Assembly: GCF_000169095.1 (NCBI RefSeq)
Contig: NZ_AAVU01000002.1
Location: 1-64,000, forward strand
DNA length: 64,000 nt
DNA from: Lyngbya sp. PCC 8106
Lineage (GTDB): Bacteria > Cyanobacteriota > Cyanobacteriia > Cyanobacteriales > Microcoleaceae
Direction of reading: 5' to 3'
Of this stretch, positions 9,437 to 18,662 are shown in pieces. Each line of letters opens with the position of its first letter. Position 1 is the stretch's first letter. Below the pieces are notes generated by a model. The model was not told the DNA's origin. It did not search any database and was given only the letters and a program-made list of their open reading frames with translations. The translations under genes were made by a program, and so were the position numbers.

Positions 9437-9938
9437 ATAAAGTTGTCTCCTAAAAGAAGAAGAATTTTTGCTTCTAACTTCTTCTTCTAGAATTCGTTGA
9501 TTCATCCGGAGTTTTGAGTTTTTTTAAATTGAATTAATTTAAGTTTTATTGATGTTATTACTTACATAAAAACCGAATATAAGATCATCGGAAACTGTGA
9601 TTTTAAGTAAAATTAACGAGAACAATATGTGATTTAAAATACTAAGACAAAAATATATAACAATCGGAAATGCTGATAAAAAAGATCTCGCCCCCAAACC
9701 CCCAATTCTGGGGGCTTTAAGCGGATCGAATTTTTACGGATCATTTCACACTGCTATATTCCTCTCGAATCAATTTTGAAGATTTATAAACGGTTTTCAT
9801 CTCTCATTGCTTGAAGAAGTAAGACACAGGAAAAATCCGGCTTCTGGAGACTACTCTAGTCAAGGGTAATGTGAGAGTGCTTTTCATCTGATCACCTTTG
9901 TTTTAAAATAGATTAAGGTCAATGATCATAGGATAAAA
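9437..9938. other. Intergenic spacer with dispersed palindrome
   Basis: This AT-rich divergent spacer lies between the exoprotein gene (minus) and the probable ccmS gene (plus). It contains CCCCCAATTCTGGGGG at 9699-9714, identical to 1420-1435. I see no coding frame beyond a possible N-terminal extension of the exoprotein to 9505. Promoters for both flanking genes should lie here, but I cannot assign -35/-10 boxes with confidence. Confidence 0.5.
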
Positions 9939-10370
9939 ATGACAATTTTGGGTAGCATTCAACCGGAACCAGATGAAAAGAGTTGGCAATATCAGTTAGA
10001 TCGATTTGTTGAAAATAATCAGCAAGAGTTAGCCGCATTAGCTTGGGGATTTTATCAAGAACAAACTGAACATGACAATACATTAGGAATTGATCTCTTA
10101 CCGACTCCTCATTTTATTTCTTGTTCGCGAGATGCTTTGGAAAAATTAAATAAAAGTGTAAATAACAAACTGCAAGAAATTTTAGGGTTAGTAGATGGCT
10201 ATCAACCTGAACAAGAAGTATTAATGATTGGCTTTGCGAATAATGGTGTGAAACTGATCTATTTTGAACCTGAATTAACTCCCCCTGAATGTTTTCAAAC
10301 TTTAGGTCAAAATATTTCAAGTTTATCAGAAAAACTAGAAGCAAAAATGATAGCAGAGATGAAAATCTAA
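9939..10370 (+). CDS. ccmS: Probable beta-carboxysome assembly chaperone CcmS
   Basis: This 143-residue soluble protein has the pattern I associate with the cyanobacterial CcmS family (Slr1911-like). It has an N-terminal helix ending QELAALAWGFYQE, then LGIDLLPTPHFISCS, then a helix leading to QEILGLVDGYQPEQEVLMIGF and KLIYFEPELTPPECF. CcmS is reported to help shell assembly of beta-carboxysomes by contacting a CcmK shell protein. No other carboxysome gene is nearby, and ccmS is not expected to be in the ccm cluster. The assignment is from memory of the family; a cautious reader should treat it as a conserved cyanobacterial protein. Confidence 0.55.
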   Translation: MTILGSIQPEPDEKSWQYQLDRFVENNQQELAALAWGFYQEQTEHDNTLGIDLLPTPHFISCSRDALEKLNKSVNNKLQEILGLVDGYQPEQEVLMIGFANNGVKLIYFEPELTPPECFQTLGQNISSLSEKLEAKMIAEMKI

Positions 10371-10397
10371 ATTAAAATCTAAATTAAAATTATTAAT

Positions 10398-11126
10398 TCA
10401 TTCGTTTAAATCCCAGTCTAAACAGAGATCATCAACAGGCCCGTTGGGATGAATAGCACAGTTAATTCCATTCTGACCATGATAATATAAACACACTTGG
10501 CAAGGTCGGATTTGATTCAGTTCTTGCTGTAATTTTTTCCATTTATTGTCGGTAATTTTTAGCGTTTGACCTGCTAATAAATGATTGGGGTCAATTGCTA
10601 ACGTTTGCTGAAAGGCATTTACAGCACTTTTGTATAGCTTAATAATTTGATGTTCTGATGTTTGCAAAGCTGAAGTTCGATTTTCATAGAACTTAATCAG
10701 TTTTAGAGTTAAAATACCATAGCGAAACCAATCGTCAGATGAAACTTGATGAGTCGATTTTTTAGTCTTGAGTAATACTCGTTTAATCGTCTGTAAAAGT
10801 TCACGAGTTTTCCAAGGCTTACTGACATAGGCTTCGGCGTGTTTTATGCCTTCATAAATTGCTAGATGTTGTTCTTTTCCCGTGATAAAAACAACCGGAA
10901 TATTCTGTGTTTTGGGGTTAGCTTTAATTAAACGACAAACTCGATAGCCATCAATTCGAGGCATAACAACGTCTAACAAAATTAAATCTGGACAGGTAGC
11001 TTGCAGTTTATTTAAAGCATCAATTCCATCACACGCTTGAATTACATTCATGCCATTCCAGGCTAACTGGTAGGAAATACATTCTCGCTGAGTGTGAGAA
11101 TCTTCAACAATTAAAATGGTGTTCAT
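10398..11126 (-). CDS. Response regulator with C-terminal Cys-rich module
   Basis: The N-terminal ~120 residues form a CheY-like receiver: acidic ED after MNTILIVED, phospho-acceptor Asp in LILLDVVMPRIDGY, Thr in FITGKE, Lys in YVSKPW. A TPR-like helical region follows (YKSAVNAFQQTLAIDPNHLLAG). The ~45-residue tail carries CQVCLYYHGQNG, CAIHPNGP and LCLDW, a four-Cys pattern that could bind metal. There is no DNA-binding domain. I start it at the ATG at 11126, because an upstream TTG (11165) adds 13 residues unlike a receiver. No kinase is adjacent, so its partner is unknown. Confidence 0.8.
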   Translation of the reverse strand: MNTILIVEDSHTQRECISYQLAWNGMNVIQACDGIDALNKLQATCPDLILLDVVMPRIDGYRVCRLIKANPKTQNIPVVFITGKEQHLAIYEGIKHAEAYVSKPWKTRELLQTIKRVLLKTKKSTHQVSSDDWFRYGILTLKLIKFYENRTSALQTSEHQIIKLYKSAVNAFQQTLAIDPNHLLAGQTLKITDNKWKKLQQELNQIRPCQVCLYYHGQNGINCAIHPNGPVDDLCLDWDLNE

Positions 11127-11265
11127 GGGTGCAAGGACAGGATAAAGATAGGCACAAATAATCAACTCTTGTGATTAGTTTACCCAGTTTGACCAATATT
11201 GTTGTCACTAATGGTACAAATTGTACCTACAACTTTGATCTAAAACATTGAGAGTCAATAGCAAC

Positions 11266-12156
11266 CTAATTTGATTGTAGAAAGTTTAAAATATATTGTG
11301 CAGTGAGTTGAGGTTGTTCTAAATGAGGGACATGACCACAGTTTTTAATCCAGATTAACTGAGAATTGACGATAGCTTGCTGAAATTTTTGGGCATCTGC
11401 TGTTCCTAAAATCCGATCATTTTCCCCCCATAAAATTAAGGTTTGCTGCTGAATTTTATGTAACATTTTCCGAAAAGATCCATATCCTCCATTTTTAGTA
11501 AAACTAATTAAAGCCCGATTCCACAAGGGCATTTCTAAATGTAATGCTGCACAAATTTGAGCATCACGAGAAGCAAAAGTTTTGTCAAAGTAAGCCGTTT
11601 CACTAATTCCTTGTCTAATTTTAGGGTTGCGTAAAAATCCAGTCGCTAAAGTATCAAGCGGAGGAAAGAGAAACTTCCCTAAAATGGGGCCAGGACTCAT
11701 TCCAGCACTGCCAATTAAAACTAATGATTTAACAGCTTCAGGATGATTTAAGGTAAAATCAAGAGCAGCAGCACCACCCATAGAAGTACCAACTAATATT
11801 ACAGGTTGCTGAATTAAACTCTGCCAAAAACAGTATAAATGAGTGGATATTGTCCGAGGACTAATCTGGATATTAACATCTCGTTCTGTAAACCCAAATC
11901 CTAATAAATCAACTGCCCAAGTCTCATTTTGAGGTGCTAATCTGGGCAATAATCGTCTAAACTCTAACACAGAACTATCAAAACCATGCAAGAGTAAAAT
12001 TGGTGTTCCTTCACTTCCTTGATGAATATAACTGGTGAGAATAGGTTTTTTTCTTAGAGGCGTAGAAATAGGTTGATATTCAATTTTTTGGGCGAGATTA
12101 ATAGAAGTAGATTCAGTGAGTTTTTGGACTGGAGCAGGGAGAAAACTAGGAAACAT
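11266..12156 (-). CDS. Alpha/beta hydrolase
   Basis: This 296-residue single-domain alpha/beta hydrolase has the oxyanion segment LLLHGFDSS, the nucleophile elbow VGTSMGG (Ser), the acid in WGENDRIL (Asp) and the catalytic His in CGHVPHLEQP. Length and motifs fit the soluble esterase/haloperoxidase-like group common in cyanobacteria. The substrate cannot be told from sequence. It sits 45 bases downstream of the LysE exporter on the same strand, so co-transcription is possible but not shown. Confidence 0.85.
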   Translation of the reverse strand: MFPSFLPAPVQKLTESTSINLAQKIEYQPISTPLRKKPILTSYIHQGSEGTPILLLHGFDSSVLEFRRLLPRLAPQNETWAVDLLGFGFTERDVNIQISPRTISTHLYCFWQSLIQQPVILVGTSMGGAAALDFTLNHPEAVKSLVLIGSAGMSPGPILGKFLFPPLDTLATGFLRNPKIRQGISETAYFDKTFASRDAQICAALHLEMPLWNRALISFTKNGGYGSFRKMLHKIQQQTLILWGENDRILGTADAQKFQQAIVNSQLIWIKNCGHVPHLEQPQLTAQYILNFLQSN

Positions 12157-12201
12157 GATCGAGTTTAAAGGGTTAAATTAGCTGTTAGCTTGATTAATAC
12201 G

Positions 12202-12837
12202 CTAACTTTTAAAGCCTGTGACTAGAGCAATAATACCAAATGCTAAGATAATTATACCAGAAATTCGGTTAATAATTTTGAGAATGCGATCGCTAAATTT
12301 TTCTCGGAATAGACTCACCCCACTGGCTAACAATAACCACCAAAATGCTGAACCCATAAATACACCCAAAACTAAAAGAACAGCATCAAAATTAGTGCTT
12401 GTTGTGGCGAGTCCTAATCCTGCAAAGATGGCTAAAAAGGATAAAATAGTCATGGGATTAGTAATCGTCAAGAAAAATGTTGAAGCAAAAACTCCTACAG
12501 ATTGTGTTGAGGTAGCTGCTTCTTTAGCAGGTTTTTCTAAAAAGGTTTTAAGACCCAAATAACAAAGAAATAATCCGCCAATACTTTTAAACCAAATTTG
12601 TTGATTGACTAAAAAATTAGCAACTAAACTGAGTCCAAATCCCGCAATACAACCATACAGAGCATCCGCTGTTGCTGCACCCAAACCTGAGATAAACCCG
12701 GTCATTTTTCCGTAGGTTAAAGAACGACGAATACATAAAACTCCAATCGGCCCAACGGGAGCAGCAATGGAAAAACCGATTAATAAACCTTTTAAGAAAA
12801 AACTCATTTCCATCAATTTACTCAACTTTTCTTTCAA
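12202..12837 (-). CDS. LysE/RhtB-family amino-acid exporter
   Basis: The inner-membrane exporter has about 210 residues and six hydrophobic helices. The family signature GFSIAAPVGPIGVLCIRRSL is in the first helix and ITNPMTILSF midway. The family exports amino acids or related small molecules by proton antiport. A TTG at 12837 overlaps the stop of the upstream Lrp gene (TTGA). ATGs at 12813 or 12807 would give a more usual N-terminus, so the start is uncertain. The overlap with an Lrp regulator suggests ligand-controlled export, as for other Lrp-exporter pairs. Confidence 0.85.
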   Translation of the reverse strand: MKEKLSKLMEMSFFLKGLLIGFSIAAPVGPIGVLCIRRSLTYGKMTGFISGLGAATADALYGCIAGFGLSLVANFLVNQQIWFKSIGGLFLCYLGLKTFLEKPAKEAATSTQSVGVFASTFFLTITNPMTILSFLAIFAGLGLATTSTNFDAVLLVLGVFMGSAFWWLLLASGVSLFREKFSDRILKIINRISGIIILAFGIIALVTGFKS

Positions 12838-13289
12838 AAGGGAGGTAACGGAATTGCTGAAGTTTCTTTCGCTGTTGATAAAACAACCGTTGTGCGAGTT
12901 TTTAAAATCCCTGAAATCCCTTTAATTTCTTCACTGACAATTCGTTCTAAATGGCGAGTATTTTGACAGCGAACCTTCAATAAATAATCATCGTCTCCGG
13001 TGATGTGGTGACACTCCATGACTGCGGACATTTCCTCAATACGCTGCAAAAAAGCGGCGCGATATTGGGGTTGTTGCAAAGTAACTGCAATAAAAGCCGT
13101 GAGTTCACAACCGACTGCTTCAGGGTTTATACGGGCGTTGTACCCTTGAATGACACCTCGTTCTTCTAGCCGTTTGACTCGTTCTGCTGTTGCTGGGGCC
13201 GACAACCCTAACACGGAAGCCAGTTCAGACCAGGTGATACGACCCTGCACCATCAGATGCTGAATAACTTTTATATCTATTGTATCCAA
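12834..13289 (-). CDS. Lrp/AsnC-family transcriptional regulator
   Basis: The N-terminal winged helix-turn-helix includes ITWSELASVLGLSAPATAERVKRLEERGVI, followed by an RAM effector domain (AFIAVTLQQPQYRAAF, MECHHITGDDDYLLKV). From a TTG at 13289, preceded by AAGG about 9 bases upstream, the protein has 151 residues, the normal family length. A longer frame reaching 13352 adds a lysine/tyrosine-rich stretch that looks untranslated. The upstream DNA has a directly repeated TATAAACTT near 13313-13333, a possible binding or promoter element. It probably senses an amino acid and controls the overlapping exporter gene. Confidence 0.85.
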   Translation of the reverse strand: MDTIDIKVIQHLMVQGRITWSELASVLGLSAPATAERVKRLEERGVIQGYNARINPEAVGCELTAFIAVTLQQPQYRAAFLQRIEEMSAVMECHHITGDDDYLLKVRCQNTRHLERIVSEEIKGISGILKTRTTVVLSTAKETSAIPLPPF

Positions 13290-13474
13290 GACAATTAACC
13301 TTATTTTATTAAGTTTATAAAGTTTATAGCACAAAAAATAAGGTATTTGCAAGATTATACCCTATAAAGCAAAGTTGAGTTATTGGAACGAAGACAGCAA
13401 AAAGTATATAGAGACACCCATCTCTACAGCAAATTTAACTCAACTGGCTTCTGATTAACTTTTTGAACTCACGG

Positions 13475-15247
13475 TTAATCACTGTTTAACTTAACTTGTT
13501 CAACACTCAAATCTTCGATTAAACTCAGACTAAGAGGTTGACTCTCAAGGCCACTCATTTGAGAATCTTTAACCACTTGTCTAACTTGTTCAGAACTCAA
13601 ATCTTCGATTAAACTCAGACTAAAAGGTTGACTCTCAATGCTACTAATATAGGTTTGAGAAAGATAGGGATAATAATCCGAGTTTTTCTGAAGATAAGTA
13701 TCAAAAAAAGTCAAGCTTAATGCTTTTAAATAAGGATAGGCAAAATTAGGATCTGGGCCAATTAATTTCGGAGGAACAGTTAACCGTCCGCCACTTTCTC
13801 GCAAAAAAGAAAAATGAGTTCCTGGCTCAACTAAAACCAGATGTTTTCTAGAAGTTTTTAACCAACTATAGGGTTTAATTTGCTCTGTAACTGCCGGAGT
13901 CACATAATCTTTTGTTCCCCCAATGATCATAGTTGGAATACGAATTTGACTCATTCCTTCCTCTCCAAAAATCAAACTGGTGAGAGGATTAATCGCAATG
14001 ACAGCTTTAATTCGTGGATCTTCAAAATTTTTCTGCTGTGATGCAACTTCCAAAGAACGACATTGTAGTAATGTAGAAATATTTAAGGTAATTCGTCGAT
14101 CTTCAGACTTTCGACAACCCTCGGTTAAATTCTCTGGATTCATTTCTGCTCCGGCAACAGCGAGTGCTGTATACCCTCCAAAAGACTGACCTAAAATCCC
14201 CACATTATTAAAATCAATTTTCCTTTTCCAGACTGGATTCGATTGATATTTTGCCTCTAATTCATCGAGTAAAGAAGTAATATCTAAAGGTCGATTGGCA
14301 AATACAGAGGGATTCGGAGGACGTTCAAACCCCTCAAAAAATCGAGCAAATGTGTTGGCACTGGTATCAATATGTTCTGGAACTGCGACTGCAAAACCAT
14401 GAGAGGCTAAATGTTCAGCAATATAACTAAATGTTTGGGGATCGGAACCCAAACCATGAGAAATAACGATTAAAGGAACAGGCTTTTTGACTTGAGGTAA
14501 ATAAAGTCTCAAAGGCGAAGGCTGATCACGATTGGGATTGCGAAAGGTCAATTCTTCCTCTGTCCAGGGAATTAAACCTTTTTTTCTCGGATCGGGTAAA
14601 TTAAAAGTATAGTTTTCATTAATTTTAGCCTGTTGTGCTTGCTGTTCAACTGATTGAATAACTAACTCATCTTCAACCAAAATTTGAAGAACATCTTCTA
14701 AGAGTTCTAAACTAAAATTCAAATCAACTCGAATACTTTCGCCGGGAAATTCTTCTAAAATACGCAATATTGTTAAACCTTCTGGATGAGCTGAGGCTTG
14801 ACCAATTGCTATTCTTAATGCTGCATAACCATTCTCATTTTTGTCTGTTTTCAACACTTTTCCGATCCGAGTCAAAAGTACGCTTCCGGTTGGTGTATCA
14901 AGAAACTGTCCAACACTCCAAGGACTAGCTTCTAAAGGAGTCTGTAAAATTTTTCTGAGCTTCTCCCCATCTTTTAATTTCAGCAGTGTTCCATACAATG
15001 ACAAGATCGGGGTAACTTTACCTTGTTTTGCAAACTGTTGAATTTCATTAATGGAAACAGAGGATTCCGCCGGGCCATAAGAAATGGTAATTTGTTCTGC
15101 ACCTAAAGCAGGAATTGCAGTTAGCACGCTAGAAACAATTCCCATACTCAGCGCAACTAAACGAGAATTGAGACGAGAGAACCTCCGTTGACGCTCAAAA
15201 AATAGTTGATGTAATCGGGGGTTTAGTCGAGGTATACATTGAAACAT
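13475..15247 (-). CDS. Secreted DUF1400 alpha/beta hydrolase
   Basis: About 590 residues begin at the ATG at 15247, which has GGGAGA 8 bases upstream; an in-frame ATG at 15268 lacks one. An N-terminal signal peptide appears to end at AIPALGA. Residues ~60-190 form the cyanobacterial DUF1400 domain (ITISYGPAESSVSINEIQQF onward). The hydrolase domain follows, with VISHGLGSDPQTF, nucleophile in GQSFGGYTALA, Asp in GGTKDYVTP and His in PGTHFSFL, resembling PAF-acetylhydrolase/lipase types. The C-terminus carries two 30-residue repeats (SQPFSLSLIEDLSSEQV / SQPLSLSLIEDLSVEQV). Its role in the periplasm or outside the cell is unknown. Confidence 0.85.
   Translation of the reverse strand: MFQCIPRLNPRLHQLFFERQRRFSRLNSRLVALSMGIVSSVLTAIPALGAEQITISYGPAESSVSINEIQQFAKQGKVTPILSLYGTLLKLKDGEKLRKILQTPLEASPWSVGQFLDTPTGSVLLTRIGKVLKTDKNENGYAALRIAIGQASAHPEGLTILRILEEFPGESIRVDLNFSLELLEDVLQILVEDELVIQSVEQQAQQAKINENYTFNLPDPRKKGLIPWTEEELTFRNPNRDQPSPLRLYLPQVKKPVPLIVISHGLGSDPQTFSYIAEHLASHGFAVAVPEHIDTSANTFARFFEGFERPPNPSVFANRPLDITSLLDELEAKYQSNPVWKRKIDFNNVGILGQSFGGYTALAVAGAEMNPENLTEGCRKSEDRRITLNISTLLQCRSLEVASQQKNFEDPRIKAVIAINPLTSLIFGEEGMSQIRIPTMIIGGTKDYVTPAVTEQIKPYSWLKTSRKHLVLVEPGTHFSFLRESGGRLTVPPKLIGPDPNFAYPYLKALSLTFFDTYLQKNSDYYPYLSQTYISSIESQPFSLSLIEDLSSEQVRQVVKDSQMSGLESQPLSLSLIEDLSVEQVKLNSD
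13493..13638. repeat. 56-bp direct repeat with 90-bp period at 3' end of DUF1400 gene
   Basis: The copies at 13493-13548 and 13583-13638 are nearly identical and keep the reading frame, duplicating a 30-residue C-terminal segment. This suggests a recent in-frame duplication that extended the protein tail. Confidence 0.85.
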
Positions 15248-15436
15248 AATGGTATTCTCCCAAATCAAAAGACTGAGAAATCAGAAAGAGGATTGTTAAA
15301 ATCGGCTTCTGAGATTAAGAATATTTTGAAGCCTAAAAAGTTTTTCTTTGGTCTTCAGTGATTTGCCGGAAATTTTGCATTTTTGATCGGCAATTTTCCT
15401 TTCCTCTTTCTGTCTACCTGTCTCCTTGCCCTCTGC

Positions 15437-17332
15437 TTAAGACTCGATACTCCGCTCAAGTTGTACAAACGGAATCAACCACTTAACATCATAGGGTTGC
15501 AGAGTAATGACCATTTTATCGTTTGTTGTCGTCCAACCCCGTTGACCGACGAGATCATACCAGTGAGTTTCTGCTGCTTCAAGTTCCGATAAAGGAATTT
15601 CAACTTGACAAATTTTATTCGCAACATTGGTTAATGTCAGGATAGATTGATCCTGTTTTGGAGAGGTTCGTAATACAGCAAATACTTCGGGAGAAATCAT
15701 CAAAATCTTTTGTTCTCCATTGGGATGAAAAGCGGTATAACGTACCCGAAGATCGAGTAAATGTCCGAGTTTCTTAAGAATAAAAGAAAGCCGGGATTTG
15801 CGATCCTGCACATCTTCAATTAAACGGTTAACATCAATCACTTTGCGGTTAATATCTCGCTTAGATTTAGTTCGCAACACGGCATCAATATCATTGCGAG
15901 TCCCAATTAAACCATGAAAATAAATCCCCGGAACCCCTCGTAAGACTAAAGCAATACTGCGGGAAGCTACAAAACGTTTCACTTGAAAACTAATATCTTC
16001 CCCATTATTATCCAGGTTGAGAGCGCTATACCAAGTTGTATTAATTTCATAGGGTTCTTCGCCATTCTCTCCGGTTTTGTAGGAAACAAATGCTCCATGT
16101 TCTCTCGCTTTTTGGATAATAAAATTAATTTCTTCTTTAGGTAAAATACTCTTAATTCCCATCAATCCTATGCCATCATGGGTATCTAGCATATTCAAAA
16201 ATGTCGTCATTTTGGACAAGTATTTGAGTTCTTTTGCCCAATTAGATAAAGCGGTTGTATCTTCTCGATAAAAGGTGTAAAGCACTAGCGGTGGTAAGGC
16301 AAAGTTATAAACCATTTGTGCCTCATCATCACCCTGACCAAAATAGGAAATATTTTGTTCGTGAGGTACATTAGTTTCGGTAATTAATCCCACAGTGGGA
16401 GCGACAGCTTTGACAATATCACGAAAGAGTTTAATAACTTGGTGAGTTTCTTCTAAATTTGCACAGGGCGTTCCCGGTTCTTCCCAAAGATAAGTCACCG
16501 CATCTAAGCGCACTAAATTGGCTCCCCGTCGAATATAAAGCAGGAGAGTTTCTATTACACCTAATAAAACTTTAGGATTTTTATAATTGAGGTCAATTTG
16601 ATCCGGTGAAAAGGTTGTCCATACCCAAGTCGGGCCGTTAATCGATTGAAATTCTGTTAAAATATCGGAAGTTCGAGGACGAACAATTATTCGCCTTTCT
16701 TCGGGTGTTAGTTCATCGGGGGAATGATAAGTCGTAAAGTAATCTTTGTAGTCGGGGTTGCCATTGAGCATCCGTTGAAATAAAGGACTTTTGGAGGAAA
16801 CATGGTTAAAAACACCATCAAACATCAGTTGATAATAGTTTCCCATTTCCTCAATATCTTTCCATGATCCTAAATTGGGATCAACGCTATCAAAATCTAT
16901 CACAGAAAAACCGCGATCAGAAGAATAGGGAAAGAACGGCAGAATATGCAGGGTGTTGATACTTAACCCCAAATAATGATTTAAAAAATGAGCTAACGTT
17001 GAGAGTGGAGATTGTCCATCTCCCTTGAGTAAATCACCGTAAGTAATCAAGATCAAATCCCATTCAGTAAAGCGATTATTGGGATCAAAATCTTGTTCTT
17101 CTTCTATGAGTTCGGAAGGTTTATGAGCATAATGAACTTTCAGAATTCTTTCTAATTCAGGCATAAAATTTTTAGCCTGTTCTTCACTATAAAGAAAGCA
17201 AAATCGCTGGAACATTTGTTGATATAATTCGGGCGCAATTTCTAAGGTCGGTCTGGTGTAGTCCGGTGCGTCATTGTAGGGAATTCGGACTCTCCGCATT
17301 GATTTTTGAAGCTGCTGACTGGTGTGATCCAT
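15437..17332 (-). CDS. GH13_18 sucrose-phosphorylase-like glycoside phosphorylase
   Basis: This 631-residue alpha-amylase-superfamily enzyme has catalytic residues visible in order: nucleophile Asp in NLVRLDAVTYLW, acid/base Glu in GLITETNVPHEQN and transition-state Asp in NMLDTHDGIG. The architecture (DGVFNHVSSKSPLFQ; RSIALVLRGVPGIYFHGL) is that of family GH13_18. It uses phosphate to split a glucoside such as sucrose, glucosylglycerol or glucosylglycerate, giving glucose-1-phosphate. The N-terminal ~70 residues precede the barrel and resemble the glucosylglycerate-phosphorylase subgroup more than short sucrose phosphorylases, which is inference. It stands alone, with no kinase or transporter beside it. 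Confidence 0.85.
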   Translation of the reverse strand: MDHTSQQLQKSMRRVRIPYNDAPDYTRPTLEIAPELYQQMFQRFCFLYSEEQAKNFMPELERILKVHYAHKPSELIEEEQDFDPNNRFTEWDLILITYGDLLKGDGQSPLSTLAHFLNHYLGLSINTLHILPFFPYSSDRGFSVIDFDSVDPNLGSWKDIEEMGNYYQLMFDGVFNHVSSKSPLFQRMLNGNPDYKDYFTTYHSPDELTPEERRIIVRPRTSDILTEFQSINGPTWVWTTFSPDQIDLNYKNPKVLLGVIETLLLYIRRGANLVRLDAVTYLWEEPGTPCANLEETHQVIKLFRDIVKAVAPTVGLITETNVPHEQNISYFGQGDDEAQMVYNFALPPLVLYTFYREDTTALSNWAKELKYLSKMTTFLNMLDTHDGIGLMGIKSILPKEEINFIIQKAREHGAFVSYKTGENGEEPYEINTTWYSALNLDNNGEDISFQVKRFVASRSIALVLRGVPGIYFHGLIGTRNDIDAVLRTKSKRDINRKVIDVNRLIEDVQDRKSRLSFILKKLGHLLDLRVRYTAFHPNGEQKILMISPEVFAVLRTSPKQDQSILTLTNVANKICQVEIPLSELEAAETHWYDLVGQRGWTTTNDKMVITLQPYDVKWLIPFVQLERSIES

Positions 17333-17470
17333 AACGATTTTTTGAATTATTGCACTTATTCTTGAAGATTATAACGGTTTCTGGGCGGATCAGCATCTCG
17401 ATCAGAGATTCAAGAAATAAAGTTATTTTATTTTAGTAAATTAAATAATATTCTTAATTATAATTGGAGT

Positions 17471-18169
17471 TTAATCATCCGTTTTATTCATTTGTTCAGC
17501 CGTATATAAACCCACTAATCGAGCTAAAAAAATCGCTGTATACATTTGTCCGATCAGTGCTTCTAAATTGGAAAACATCATTACTTGATAATTTTGTGGT
17601 AAAATATCGCCATATCCTAATGTTGTTAACGTTGTAAAACTATAGTAGAGGAAGATATTAAAAATATTTGTTTTTTGTAAGTTAATAGCTGCTGAAAAAG
17701 AATCGCTATTTAATAAAAAGAGAAGATCATAAAAGAATGCCCATAAAATCCCAATTAAAAGATAAATACAAATTCCCCCTCGAATCGTATCGCTTCCTAC
17801 TTTTTGAGCGGAGGAAATTCGCTTACCAATTACCAGAATAGCTAAACTTATAAAAATAATCTCAATAATCCGATTGACTAAAATTAAGCTTTCAATCCAG
17901 CTTGGAATGAAATTATATTGAGCGATAATTCCACAGAGAAAAGCTAAAAACGCCAGCGATACATAAACCAAAAAGGTTACTTTATTAAGATTAAATGTAT
18001 TAATAATTAGGAGCAGAGTCGAAAGAAATGTAATTGAGATAATGACTGATCCCCATGTACTGCTTTCTAAAAATGGAGAACTAATCAACAAGAAAATTAG
18101 AACACCTAATAATCGAGTATATTTAGTTTGAGATAAATTTTTCTGAGAGAAGGATGGAAAGAATCTCAT
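17471..18169 (-). CDS. Potassium channel, pore-domain protein
   Basis: This 232-residue membrane protein has about five to six hydrophobic segments. A K+ selectivity filter sits in the pore loop, TTLTTLGYGDILPQN, followed by a last helix with FSNLEALIGQMYTAIFLARLVGLY. There is no RCK or cyclic-nucleotide domain. The N-terminal half (about residues 20-125) is several hydrophobic helices without an obvious charged voltage sensor. It lies 109 bases downstream of a small histidine-kinase dimerisation-domain gene on the same strand. Confidence 0.85.
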   Translation of the reverse strand: MRFFPSFSQKNLSQTKYTRLLGVLIFLLISSPFLESSTWGSVIISITFLSTLLLIINTFNLNKVTFLVYVSLAFLAFLCGIIAQYNFIPSWIESLILVNRIIEIIFISLAILVIGKRISSAQKVGSDTIRGGICIYLLIGILWAFFYDLLFLLNSDSFSAAINLQKTNIFNIFLYYSFTTLTTLGYGDILPQNYQVMMFSNLEALIGQMYTAIFLARLVGLYTAEQMNKTDD

Positions 18170-18278
18170 ATATTCTGAGATAAAAAGTAGTATTCAACGT
18201 GGAGTCAACTGTACTGCTCAGTAAATTTACGGAGAGAAGTTTATTGTTCTCTGATTATACAGAAAACTATACATGAAA

Positions 18279-18539
18279 CTATACAGAATCTTGTACCTGT
18301 TCAGCATAATCTTTGAGTTTATTGGCAAACTCATCGCTGTTAATCAGTTGAGTCAGTTGACTGGCCGCTTTTTGGACTCGCTGAATATATTCCAACTTTT
18401 TCTCCTCAGACCAACTATTATTGTACCGACTCAATAATTCGGCTGAAATTAAAATTGTCGTCAAAGGGGTACGCAGTTCGTGGTTAACGACGGCGATGAA
18501 AGATTGATGATGATTGGGACTGAGTGGAGAAGTATTCAT
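18279..18539 (-). CDS. Orphan HisKA (dimerisation/phosphoacceptor) domain protein
   Basis: This 86-residue protein is essentially one histidine-kinase DHp domain, with the H-box VVNHELRTPLTTILISAELL and a second helix EKKLEYIQRVQKAASQLTQL. It then ends with a charged tail and has no HATPase domain. The DNA downstream shows no continuation of a kinase in any frame. It may be phosphorylated by another kinase, act as a phosphotransfer or decoy partner, or be a stable remnant. The next gene on the strand is the potassium channel. Confidence 0.75.
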   Translation of the reverse strand: MNTSPLSPNHHQSFIAVVNHELRTPLTTILISAELLSRYNNSWSEEKKLEYIQRVQKAASQLTQLINSDEFANKLKDYAEQVQDSV

Positions 18540-18662
18540 GGTTAAGCTGATCCATTATCACGAACAGTCTATACTTCTCTATCATAAACGGAAATCAAAT
18601 TAACTTCATCCGAAAAAATACGGAATAAAAAAAGTGATTTTGAACAGCGATCGCAAAACAGA

